From Phylloscopus collybita (lineage: Eukaryota; Chordata; Aves; Passeriformes; Phylloscopidae), in assembly GCA_027886175.1 (NCBI GenBank), contig JAJNNQ010000009.1, positions 15,535,501 to 15,599,500 of the forward strand: 64,000 bases of DNA. Direction: 5' to 3'. A model generated the notes under the pieces. The model did no database searches, was not told the origin of the DNA, and saw only the letters and a program-made list of their open reading frames with translations. The position numbers were made by a program, and so were the translations under genes. Positions within the stretch are counted from its first letter, which is position 1; every line of letters starts with the position of its first letter. Positions 49,501-60,045 of this stretch are shown piece after piece.

Positions 49501-52289
49501 TAAATTGCAAATAGCAGAGGAGCAATGGTATCTTTATGGTATCTTTATAAAAGTTTAATGGTAAACAAAAGATAATGTCATAAAACAATCTTATCACTTT
49601 CTAAATGAAACTGACTTTCCCATCCATGAGCTCTAAATAGTATTTGGAATCCATAGAAATGATACAATGTTTAATCAGTTTACAGTATAAAAATCTATTG
49701 ACTCTCCTTAGAGATTTTTTTAAATTACAGCATATGGTCTGTTAATCAAGCTCCTTGTTGCTGAGAACAGGAGTCACTGTCCTCTCAGGAATGGATTTCT
49801 GTGCCCATTTAATACAAAAAATGACAATGTACAGTAATCTTTCTATATTGGTAGAGAGTATGTGACTTAATGCTTTTACTTTCTAACATTCAAATTTTCC
49901 AAAAGAAAATAACTGTGTTATTCAGTCTTGTGCAAGGGATGCAACTAAATCTGCAAATGAAGTCAATGGATGTTCAAAGCTCTACAAGTTACCAGCCATG
50001 GTGAAACTATTTCATATGCAGCTCATTACACATAATGTAGAACATGTTTCAAAGTACGGTGAGTGATGTCTAATACCCCTTGAAAGCAAGAGTTTGAAAG
50101 AGTTTCCCAATCTGGATACAACAGAGTGTTCAGTTTTCCTTGTGATATTCCACAAAATTTATTAAACAGCAAAGACCTGTTTCTTGGCCAGGTTAGGACT
50201 GACTAACCCTGAAGATGTCATCATTTAAATACACCAGGTGAAACATCTGCCAGATGTGGCTGCTTATATGCTTTTTCCTTTTACCCCTTCCTAAAAATCC
50301 TATATTTGGCCACCATCCTGCCAGTTTTGTGTGCTAATTGTGTTGTATATTCAGCTGGAAAAATTATATTCAAGAATAATTGGGAAAATGCTGATTTTAA
50401 TCTTTAAATAAAACAACCAATAAAATTTAAGCTGTAACAGAAGAAACAATTACTGAATGAAGGTTTTCTAATATTCGTCTTATTAGACCAGATTATTAAT
50501 AACAATGGCTTGTTCTTTTTGTAGAAAAAATAACAGCAGCAGGCAATTGATTCTTTGAAATAAACATGAAGTTTTGCCTGACAGCAATAAAAGATGCTGC
50601 TCTTCAGTACAGATGACTTTAAATTTATTAATTATATCTATGCTCCACCCTTACCACATTAGTATTAACACCTAGCTTAAACACCACACACATAAATACT
50701 TGATACATTTCAGCCCATAGGAATACACCATAAAATTTTGAAAGCAAATTTTAAGTCATGCTGTATGTATTTGGAGCTGGGATAATAATAACCAGCCAGC
50801 AGGAAAGAAAGATTTAATAAGTTTTGGAATTAAAACTGAAGAATTCAATATAGATTCAGCATTCTGTTCAAGAAAACATTAACATTTTATAGGCCTTTGG
50901 TCTTGTTTTCCATTTTCTCAATTTAGGCTCCAGGCTGTTCAGGATGTTTGATTTATACCAATTACATGTGATTGCCTTGTGTACTCTGTAATGCTTGGAA
51001 CAATAAGGGGATGTAAACATCTGAAGCAATAATAGTTTTCATTTCAAATATGTTCATTATACAGCACATACTTTGAAAGATAGATAAATCTGATTACTTT
51101 TTTTGTTTACATCCAACTTACAAGGTAGGGCATTGCTTGCCTCTTAGCACTCTGGTTGTGTATTCTTGGCAAGGGAAAAATCGAAGAAAAATAAAGCTCT
51201 GTCAGGTTTTTCCTTTTTTTTAAATATCAGAGGCATTACCCAGTCAATAAAATTCTTCATTTATCTGGGAGTGAATGTGTTCATCTAACAAAAATCCAAC
51301 ATTTACAATATTGTAAGAATGGGCTACGCACCAGGCTAATGCTGCTTCAATGACTCTTCCTCAATTCACTCTGTTCCTCTATAAACAAATAAAGAAGTCC
51401 ATGTTATTTAAATAAGATCTACCTTTATTTTTCATCTTCTTACTATAAATGAAGGATTTGTATTTTGCTTTTAAAAACTAAATCCCCTCTTGACTGGGTC
51501 TCTTGAAACTGATTTTTTCTGCTCTGAGAAAAAGCAGAGAGGTTTGGGAAATCAGGCTGTTCGTGCTGGTATCTCTGCTATTCTTGTTCCCAAATGTGGT
51601 CTTGGTCCCTCCCCAGCTTAATCAGATTCCTTAAACTGTTTTCCCTTCTTCACACTTCCTGCCCATGCATACACTTCCCCACTTCTTTGTAAAAAAATAA
51701 AAGAAAAAAAACGGCCTCAGCTCTGTCCTTCTGTCCCCTTAGTGGTGAAGGCTGGTGCCTGCCAAGGCAGGGACACACACACAGCCTGGCCCTGCACCTC
51801 CTCTGCACAGCAAGGCTTCCTGAGGCAGAGCTGGTGATGGTCACACTGCAGTGCTTGAACCTCAGCTCTGGCCCTTCTGATTGTCCAGGGGAAGTGAAAG
51901 GTGCCTTAAAGTAACATCCAAAACAACTTGAAGAGCTTTCAAGACAGGAAACATGATTACAGCAATGTCTGAAATCTCTTCCTTTCTCGGACTAGAGATG
52001 CTCAACATAGTTTTCCTGTGAGAGATCTCTGCTCTTAGAAATAATTGCTCCTAGAAATAAGTGGATACTTGCTTATCTCAAAACCTTTCTGGGTTATGGA
52101 GGCAAGGAAAGGACAGCAAAAGAGAGTCTTCTTTTGTTATTTCTTAATGAAGTTTCTCTCTGCTTCACCTGGTAAGGAGACACAGTTTCATTTTCCAGAT
52201 CTGTGGGGGGGAACTAGACTCTTTTCCTTCTCCTTGAGCAGGGCTGGAGATGCCAGGCTTTAAGTGTGCCATTATCTACCTCTGCTATG
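40576..52289. other. Unique AT-rich non-coding DNA with one G/T-rich tract
   Basis: No gene or clear transposon was recognised. The G/T-rich tract at 48768-48866 is listed separately. A 151-codon minus-strand frame at 44773-45228 has no motif and is rich in Ser, Leu and Cys, as is usual for chance frames. Around 51640-51890 the base composition is more GC-rich with no identified source. Confidence 0.5.
48768..48866 (+). repeat. G/T-only strand-asymmetric tract (possible G-quadruplex)
   Basis: About 100 bases made almost wholly of G and T on the plus strand. It starts as (TTTG)n and continues with five runs of three to five Gs (GGGGG, GGGG, GGG, GGGGG, GGG) separated by T-rich spacers. The complementary strand is C/A-only. 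Intramolecular G-quadruplex formation is possible, though the first two loops are long. The 122-codon frame crossing it is low-complexity sequence (Phe, Val, Leu, Gly), not a protein. Confidence 0.8.
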
Positions 52290-53051
52290 TGTCTTGGGTT
52301 ATGGAACCAAAAATGTGTATTCTATTTCATCTGCTGAAAGCAGTTGGAGAATTGTTCTTCTTTATCTCTTGTAACTCTGGGAGGAGCGGGGCGGGTGCCT
52401 TATGGGCCAACTGTTCAAACCAGGTGGGGCAGTGTTTCTTATCTCTTTCACCCCCTGGGGAATATTTTCTGCTAATGGACCATTAAGACACTTAAAAGCA
52501 CACATCCCCAAAATAGACTATCCACATTCCATCATCCTATTTTGAGATGCTCCACCCAGTGGGGGGAGCCAACCATTCCTACCTGGATAAAACTGAGCCA
52601 CAGGAATGAGAAGGCATCCAGTTTCACCCAGTTCCTGGAGGAAGACTGGACCCCTTCTCACCACCATTGGACCTCCTCTCACCACCACTGGACCCTTGTT
52701 CTACAGGATCATCTCTACTCCACAAGAACCACATCTGCCACTCTAGGAGGACTCACCTTTGGACTGCTTCCAGCACCCTGACCAACAGGGTGTCAGGTTG
52801 TAGCTCTGACTATGTCAGGGTTTTCCAAAATTGTTGTTTGTATGCTGGTTTGGTTGGGTGGTTTTATTTTTTCTACTACATTTGTATTGTTAGTATTCCT
52901 AGTAAAGAACTGTTATTCCTATTCCCAAACCTTTGCCTGAAAGCCCTTGATTGCAAAATTATAATTCGGCGGGGGTGAGGGGTTTACATTCTCCATTCTA
53001 AGGGAAACTCCAGCTTTCCCTGGCAGATACCTGTCTTTCCAAACCAAGACA
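52290..53051 (+). mobile_element. Solo LTR, family X copy 2, ~762 bp
   Basis: Same family and orientation as 22158-22864: TGTCTTGG start, CCAAGACA end, TATA-like GGATAAAAC near 52585-52593 and AGTAAA at 52901-52906. It differs from copy 1 by an extra block at about 52489-52526 and a 21-base tandem duplication starting at 52657. The flanks read CTATG before and TATG after, consistent with a 5-bp duplication that has lost one base, or a 4-bp match. No retroviral coding sequence is adjacent. Small open frames inside it are noise. Confidence 0.85.
52657..52698 (+). repeat. 21-base tandem duplication inside LTR X copy 2
   Basis: CTCACCACCATTGGACC at 52657 recurs at 52678 as CTCACCACCACTGGACC, period 21. 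Copy 1 of the LTR has only one, more diverged unit at this place. Confidence 0.8.
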
Positions 53052-53651
53052 TATGTCACTGTGGATTCCCACCCAGGCAGTGTGTGTCAGATTGTGCAAG
53101 ACAAAGCATGGAGACACTGCTCTTGCTGCTCAGAACATACTCATGGAGCAGGGCTGAGCACCAGTGAGGACCATGTTTCACCTGAGCTGTACAGAGGTTC
53201 CAGAAGCAGAGGTCACAGCAGAACCCTGGTGGTCTCCTCCTCCAGAACTGCACTTACAAGTGCTTTTAATTGTATTGCACTCCCTTGTGTATCTGCTCCT
53301 CTGATTTCTTGTGCTTGGTTGTTCTTGGCTTCCTTTTTCTTCAGCCACAGATAGAGATGGCCCCCTCTCTGGGCACAGAAGCTTTCTTCTGCCAAGTTGT
53401 GTGGTTTTGAGCTTCTCAGGCTGAGAGCAGGGACTGAACACAGCATTCCTGCTTCCTTACGCTCTGCTGTTACAGAGGACATTGCTGCTTCTGTCCAAAA
53501 TAAAACAGCCAGAACTGTTTTCTGTGTGTAACGTGTCTTCTCTGTAAATATTATGCATGCTCTGAGAACACACAATATTTGATACCCTACTAAATTTGCA
53601 TGAGGATGGATTGCACCAACAGCAAGAAATTCCAGAAACTTTTAAATACTG
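53052..53651. other. Unassigned ~600-base segment between two LTRs
   Basis: More GC-rich than the surrounding DNA, with chance frames on both strands (97, 87 and 120 codons) that overlap one another and show no motif. It contains an AATAAAA-type word near 53499. It could be host sequence, an exon of a non-coding transcript, or an unrecognised repeat. I cannot assign it. Confidence 0.4.
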
Positions 53652-54297
53652 TGTCCTTGTTTAGGGCAAATTTGGGAGGAAACTTCCAAAGCGGTCCCTC
53701 TAGAAAGCAGATTCAAGTGGCCCCTCCCTCTACTGGTTCAGGAAAAGATTTCCTTGGAGAAAAGTGGAAAAAACTGTTTATTTAACAAGCAAAGTATTCA
53801 CAAGCATAAAAAAATGAATAATATTAAACAATAAAACATCTCGCTGCTCTGAAGAGACAGCAAATTCAGAAAGCCCTTTGTCGTGGGGTGTAGCTTTGGC
53901 TTTCTCAGTCTCTCACCATTCCATGCACTGGAATGCAGCGTCCGGCCCCCCTGGGCCACAGGTGTGAGTGGGCCACAGGTGTGAGCTCCTGGTGTTTTTC
54001 TGGGTTTTCAGTCCAGAGCAGGATGATCAGTCCCAGGAAAAAGAAAAGCCACAGTCCAGGGAACTTCTCTGCCTCAGCTAGCAAATAACAAAGGAGAGCT
54101 CTCTCCCACTGCCCATGCTGCAGATAACACAGTCTGGAGAAGAATGCCCGGGAGCAAGAGCAGTTTCTGCAAACAAACTGCTCGCTTCTTCTCCCCCCTT
54201 CGCTCTTGGAACCACTCTTAAAGGTGCAGAACTTCATATCCAGCATAAACAGAACAGACAATTGGGGATACAAGCATCTTAAAGAAACCCTGGGACA
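53652..54297 (-). mobile_element. Solo LTR, family Z, ~646 bp, minus strand
   Basis: On the minus strand it starts TGTCCCAGGG at 54297 and ends AACAAGGACA at 53652, an imperfect TGTCC...GGACA inverted terminus. Diagnostic internal blocks, matched from memory to a common passerine LTR, include CTGTGTTATCTGCAGCATGG, GCTAGCTGAGGCAGAGAAG, TTTTTCCTGGGACTGATCA and GTTAAATAAACAG. The AATAAA signal lies at 53777-53782. Flanks are TACTG and TAATG, compatible with a 5-bp target duplication carrying one change. The 178-codon minus-strand frame at 53905-54441 runs through this LTR into its flank and is not a gene. Confidence 0.8.
53953..53986 (+). repeat. 17-base tandem duplication inside LTR Z
   Basis: GGGCCACAGGTGTGAGT at 53953-53969 is followed directly by a second unit at 53970-53986 differing only in the last base. 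The LTR as recalled carries one unit, so this is probably a local duplication. Confidence 0.85.
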
Positions 54298-54502
54298 TAA
54301 TGAAATATTGGTATTGAAGCAGTAGCTGGAAAGAAGAGGATCAGAAAAGCAGAAGAAGGAGTAAGACCATTTATGCACCAAACCCGTCAGATATTTACAA
54401 GGGTAGACCAGGGACTGAGGAGCGGGGAACAGATCAGCCACATGGCAACCTCCTTACTCCCTAATAACTTGAGGACTTTCTTTTGCATGAGTCTTATCAA
54501 TT

Positions 54503-54528
54503 AAAAAAAAAAAAAAAAAAAAAAAAAA
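54503..54528 (+). repeat. Poly(A) run, 26 bases
   Basis: The longest homopolymer in the window, about 205 bases beyond the 5' end of the minus-strand LTR. No processed gene copy or SINE was recognised upstream, so it is best called a simple repeat. Confidence 0.9.
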
Positions 54529-57500
54529 GATCCCCTTTAATTATGCATAACTCCAGGCTATTTGATTTGAAAATATTTTATTTTAACCTGAATTTTCTTT
54601 TCAGTAGCAGAGGTACAAGGCCTTTGGGACACATCCCATTGTATGTGACTACCAAGTTTATTCTTTGCAGGAACAAAGATGTTCTGAACAGAATTAACTT
54701 TAGGAATTATTAATAGTGACTCATATATCTCACAGTCACAAAGAAAATGAAATTGATTGAATAAATAAATACTCAGCATAAGGGTTTATAAGAGCAGGGA
54801 CCAGGACACAGCCTTTGTCAGTTCACTTCATTTTAGATAGTTACTTAGCAAAAAGTGCATTGAGACTCTAGCTTGTTTTTCAGAGATTAAGTTAAAACAC
54901 TTTTATGCAATTCATCAAGAGGAATTTTCAAAGGTCAGATGGCCAGCTGGAAAAAAAAATAGATCTCTTCTCTGAGCAGAAAAATAGTCCTGTCTAGCTA
55001 ATCCATTAGTGATTTAAATTCTTTTTGTGCTCCATAGAACTTAGGCTGATTTTATTCAGGCTGTGTTTCTAAATGTCTGCAAATATGAAAACAAATGATA
55101 TGGGGTTTTTTTTATAAAGGGAAACGTAGTATTATAATCATTCACATTTACCAAAGTGTATAAGCATGGTTCATGACATTCCCCTTTCCTCACATTCCTC
55201 TCTCTTCCACAAACCTACTTAATGACTTAATTAAAATAATCACTAGTTTCATATTAATAATGTACAAGTTTCCCAAACACTAAATTGTCCTTGTTGAAAA
55301 TATTAGAAACAGGTGAATATCAAAATTTCAAATGCTTGAAAGTCGAGTGCCCCAAGTGTTGCCTCAGGTTGTTGGTGACTGTCACCAGCTTCCCCACAAC
55401 GCAGACTGAAAGTGCCTGCTGCTTGTTCTCCCTTTGGTATCAGCTTCCAGTTTGTTTGCATTTCTTGTAACTGATTTCCACTGGCCATCCCCTGTACTGA
55501 CTGCACTGCAGGGCTGGGCAGTGGAAGGGTATCTTCATACTTCCTGCAGGATTCGTGTGGGGTGAGATCAGTGGCACTCTGCTACTGCTCTGTTGCTGTT
55601 CCTTAGCAATTTTCTGTGGCTAGTGAGGCTGGTCTGGTCCTCTCTGATTCCTCTGGACATGGCAGTTTCTGTTAATCCCATCGTAAGTCTGGCTGTTAGT
55701 TTGCTGTGTTAAAATAGATGGCTTTCTTTCAATTTCTACATTTCTTGACTATCAGGCAATTCTTAAGGGCTACTGAATGACATATGCTAAAGATGACTTC
55801 TTCACACATACCAAGAATTTATTGTGTAGGAGTCTTGTGAAAGTAAGGAACAGAATAAGCACTCATTCCAGATCTTTTTCTGTATTTTTGACATTATAGT
55901 TTCTACATCTTTTTTTCTGAAAATAACATCTGGAGACTACAGATTTAACTGTTACTCAGTGGTTCATCATCATGACAAGTGTCTGAATTAAACAAAATTG
56001 ACTTAAGGAGAAGCATTGAAGTGAGTTGCATGACAGAATTTGGCTTAGAAGCCTGACTATCTAATGCTTAAATTGTGAGAAAGAGATTTTGGTACTGAAA
56101 AATCTTTTGTGTCTAGAAGTGTATCCTGAAAGTTTAAACTTGGAGAACTCCACATACTGAAATGAAATCTACGAAAAGGCAGAGGAAAAATGCACAGAAT
56201 ATGAGAACAGAATATTTTACTTTACTGTATCTGTAAGAATAAAGTTGAAATCATTGCAGAGAATAATTTAAAGCCAATGTCCTCTGAGACAAACTAGGAA
56301 ACCAAACCTGGTTTAGAGGCTCAGTGGAAGAGCAAGAGCAGTTGCTTGGTTCTGTGACTGCTCTCTGCAGCTCTGCAGTTTCATGTCTGACAGCCCAGGG
56401 GCACATCTGCTTCAGTGGGCCTCAGCCCAACTGCTTTGCCTAAAGTGACAATTGGTGACTCCTTTCCCTCTCTCCATTTCTTGCCAATACCTTAGCTGAG
56501 ATCATCTTTTCTTCCTTGTGATTTCATATTCATTTAAATTAGACAAAGGTGGGCGATTCAAATCCCACTGGACTTTGCAGAAACATTTTCTGGCACAGTT
56601 GGTAAACTGGGAATTTTTAAGGGTATTTGTGGGAGGAGGTGTTTTTGGGTTTTGTTTAACTTTGCATGGAACAGATTTTTTTCTCTCAGGTGATATGATA
56701 ATGTGTCTGCAATGTCTTCAACACTACTGCCCAGCAATAAGCCTCAGAGGTCTCAAAGGATGTTTGCCAGTTCATAAAAAACAAGTATAGGATACTACAG
56801 AGGTTTTGCTGTAATCTTGAAAAACAAATGGTTCTCTCAACAGCAAAGCTTAAACATACTTCAGAGGCTTTGTGTCTCATTGGACAGTATGGGTTCAATA
56901 ACTATGTGGAAGTTCTGAACAGTTTTTCAGGTTGTTGGGATGTTTCTAGGTTTATCTAGAAGGATAGTCCATCCTCAGTATCCACACTAAGTTGTTTGAT
57001 TTCATCTGTACTCACACAATGCAAAAATCTCCTGAGATATTCATCCCTTATACAAACTGATACAGCTTAAGGTAGATACTTACCTGAAACTAATGTGTCC
57101 CAAATGGATCCTTCTACCTTCTACTTTTATAAAAAAAGAAGGGAAGATTATGATATAGAAAATTTTAAGAGGAGTTGAATAGGCAGAGTATGAAGACTGA
57201 ATTTCTTTATCTCTCTCAAGTGAAAAAATGCTTTGGATGCTAGCATCCAATTTCTCTGATATGAAAGCTTACAGAATATACACGGGTCATCTCCTTCCAC
57301 ACCTCCAGAAAGGGAGAGTGCTTTCCCTGATGCTACCTGCTAATTGCAAGCAGCATGCTTAATTAGATGCATTGTGGCTCTTATCCAGGCTTGTCAGGCA
57401 CCTTTAGCGGGAAAGGTAAAAAGACAAAGACATTTTACCATATCCACAGCTGAAATTTTGTGATTCCACTGGTTGCAAACACTTGTTGTGCCTGCTGGGA

Positions 57501-59075
57501 CCTGGCAACCTCTCTGAACCTACTATAGCTGATCCTTTTTCAACCATTTTGAAGTGCTGCATTAATTTCGGATAGCTCAGTAAATATCTAGAAGTCTTTA
57601 AGTTAGTTTCAAAACTTATTAACTCAACTCTCTAGTAAGAGTCAGCCTTGAAAAGTGCCTGCCAAAGCGAAAGAGTGTGGCATTGAATGGGGCATTGCTG
57701 CAGGGTAGAGCACTGGCAATCCTGCTAAAACAGTGCTGAGCTGGCACTGCTTGGGCTTGCTGAGAGTCAGGACTTGCCAACTCAAGCCCAGCATCATGCT
57801 GATGTAGTCCTGCTGTGTTGTTGTCCCAGACAGCATCTCTGAACAGTACTGCCCAGAACATATTATGTGTGCACACTGTTGTAGCTACCTCAGAAGTCTG
57901 ACCACGATATCCCACACACCTCACTCTGTGATGTGGGTGTGCCCTGTAAGAGTAACTCCCTGTGCCACATCTTCAAAATGCTGTCCTTAGAGCAGTTGTC
58001 TTCTGAGTCAAACTCTAGTGGACCCATTTGATCCACTTTTCTTCTTCATTTACAGTTTGTCCCTTTCATAAAAGTATCATTTTATTTTTTGACATTGAAA
58101 AAAAAAAGTCTATAAAATTATTTGGAATTGCCATTTTTATTACCCTGTCCAGTTTTATGAGAACAGTGCTGTTTCATGTGTTTCCATTTATTTTCCAGAC
58201 TTCTTCATGTTCCAGTAATTAAAAGAAGAGATTATATATCCAGCTGGCTTTATAATGCAAACCCAATTTTTTTATAGCAAAGTAGTTAAAATCATGTGTA
58301 AGTATGTGATAGACTCAAAAATATTCTATTTAAAGGATTAGTAAGTGTTCATTCTGTGCATTTAGTCACATGATTCATCATTACCCTTACAGTGTTTTGA
58401 AAGGGTCATGAAGATGACTTTCAACAACACAAACCACATACCAAACTCTATCTTCATATTTTAATTAATATGCAATTCACATTCTTTCTAAGAACACTTT
58501 TGGCTAACATGAGATAGTTACAGATCCAGAGACTGGATGTGCAATTAATCTGACTTTTATGAGCTTTGAAACAAGGGAAAAAATGAAATTGCCTGCAATA
58601 CAACTATTTTCTTTAATAGTCCTCAGAAACAAAGTATTAATAACCCAGGTTGCAAAGTAAAGTAAAGGGATGGAATGTTTTTAAGGATCAGTGAGGAAAA
58701 TATTAAATTTTCTGTTCTGGTACTGCCTCCAGGATGCTATAGGGTCATTACATCTAGTACAGAGTACCAAGTGCTGTGCTACAGAAACCATCAGGAAGAT
58801 CTTGAGTTATGCTGAATCAGACATGAACTGCCCAGGAAGAGGCCCCTCTGTAACATGCCCACTGCAATGACAGCAGGGAAAATCTCTGAAGGCATCTCTG
58901 GTTCTATGTCAGTCTGTTCAGACTTCTCAGGCAACCAATAATCCATTGCCATGTGACTTACAGATAACAAGGAGGGTTTAGAGTTGTAACTTGTTGGTCT
59001 GTGGTGAGCTCTAAGAACTTCTTTTTCAAACAAAATTGGAGAATAGCCCCATCATTGGCCTAGATGCAAAATTAC

Positions 59076-59090
59076 TATTATTATTATTAT
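59076..59090 (+). repeat. (ATT)n microsatellite
   Basis: Five ATT units, followed by a small AT-rich inverted repeat (ATATGAAT/ATTCATAT). Confidence 0.8.
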
Positions 59091-59519
59091 ATATGAATAT
59101 AAATTCATATATACATCTATAATGTAAACCATTTCCACCCTGAATTCCACAACACAAAATAAACCTGTAGCAGTTCTAATGAATGAATTCACCACACAGT
59201 TTCTTTCAAAACAACTTTTGTAATGATAATAAATCCTAGAATTGCCATTGTTGTTCTTAGAAAAATTAAAATGAGAACCTGACCCATTAAGTAACCAACA
59301 AATTAAAGGAAAAGTTTTAACTGTTGCTGTTTTACTTTAATTCATGTATTCTCTGACCTATTATTTTGGTTCAGCTTGCTTAGTCCCAGGTCTTTTCTTG
59401 GGGCAATTAAATTTGAGACAATAGAGCATGATCATATTTTTGTCTTCTTGGGCATGGGCCGGAGGTAGAGAAGATTCAGTTTTGCCAAAGCACATTGTTC
59501 CCCTCATTCCTCTCATCCA

Positions 59520-59546
59520 TTACTTGGCTTTTGCCTAGCCAAGTAA
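59520..59546. repeat. Small stem-loop, 10-bp arms
   Basis: TTACTTGGCT and AGCCAAGTAA pair perfectly around a 7-base loop (TTTGCCT). It may be chance; no T-run or other signal gives it a role. Confidence 0.7.
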
Positions 59547-59735
59547 CAGGATTTACATTTTGGTAATTGCTTATGGGTGAGAGGTAGAAAAATATTTTAA
59601 TTAAACAACAAACCAAATTTTGGATGGGAGCCCTTCTCTCATCAAGATTAATATGAGGCTTTACAAGGATTGGTGCTGACTTGGGGGAGAGAACTCTTCT
59701 TCATACCGCGTTACAAATAGGGGAAGACAAGCTCA

Positions 59736-59741
59736 GGCAGT
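59736..59741 (+). repeat. Left target-site duplication (GGCAGT)
   Basis: GGCAGT at 59736-59741 is repeated exactly at 60040-60045 and brackets the plus-strand LTR of family Y. Confidence 0.87.
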
Positions 59742-60039
59742 TGTTCTATCTCTCTGGCATCCCCTCCCTGTGAAACCCTACCTGCCCCTTGACTCTGACC
59801 TTGGCCTTTGGCCATAGGTAACCCCGCCCCCTACCCTGAAATGCATAAAACCCCCTTCCCCTCCGGGGTTGGGTCTCTTTCGCCTTGGGATCCCCTTCTT
59901 GGAATAAACCTTGGAACACATCTCAGGGTAAGAGCCTCTTTTGGTTTTATGTCCCTATCCTGAAGATCCCTTCACCCTAACCTCCCTAAATCTGAGCTAG
60001 CAGCTGACCTCAGGGGGCAGAGGGAAGGGGAACACTTCA
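59742..60039 (+). mobile_element. Solo LTR, family Y copy 2, 298 bp, 6-bp TSD
   Basis: Starts TGTTCTATC, ends AACACTTCA, and carries exact 6-bp duplications. It aligns along its length with the reverse complement of 24788-25092: the GGCCTTTGGCCATAGG block, a GC box (CCCCGCCCCC), TATA-like CATAAAA at 59844-59850, AATAAA at 59903-59908 and a shared AACCTCCCTAAATCTGAGCT block. There is no internal sequence, so this is a solo LTR. The duplication length suggests a class II endogenous retrovirus. Confidence 0.9.
59844..59908 (+). promoter_or_regulatory. LTR core promoter to poly(A) signal (TATA-like to AATAAA)
   Basis: Within LTR Y copy 2, CATAAAA at 59844-59850 lies downstream of a GC box (about 59823-59831), and AATAAA follows at 59903-59908. 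That gives a very short R region, as in compact retroviral LTRs. The equivalent elements are kept in copy 1 (GATAAAA at 24979-24985, AATAAA at 24922-24927, minus strand). Activity is inferred only from motif conservation. Confidence 0.55.
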
Positions 60040-60045
60040 GGCAGT
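60040..60045 (+). repeat. Right target-site duplication (GGCAGT)
   Basis: Exact repeat of 59736-59741, abutting the CA end of the LTR. Confidence 0.87.

Larger units (their letters stand above)
54298..59735. other. Unique AT-rich non-coding DNA
   Basis: No gene or transposon was recognised. It includes the long A run at 54503-54528, an (ATT)n run at 59076-59090 and a 10-bp stem-loop at 59520-59546. The overlapping minus-strand frames near 57619-57924 (up to 101 codons) show no motif. Confidence 0.5.

Noticed and set aside
52281..52300. LTR X start placed at TGTGTC two bases earlier
   Set aside because: The 8-bp terminal inverted repeat TGTCTTGG/CCAAGACA and the CTGTG duplication of copy 1 fix the start at TGTC.
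53905..54441. 178-codon minus-strand open frame, the longest in the window
   Set aside because: Mostly inside the minus-strand solo LTR Z (53652-54297), continuing a little into its flank. LTR landmarks explain the sequence, and no protein domain is seen.
54503..54528. 26-base poly(A) as the tail of a processed pseudogene
   Set aside because: The sequence upstream runs into the LTR flank and shows no gene-like copy; no matching target duplications were found.
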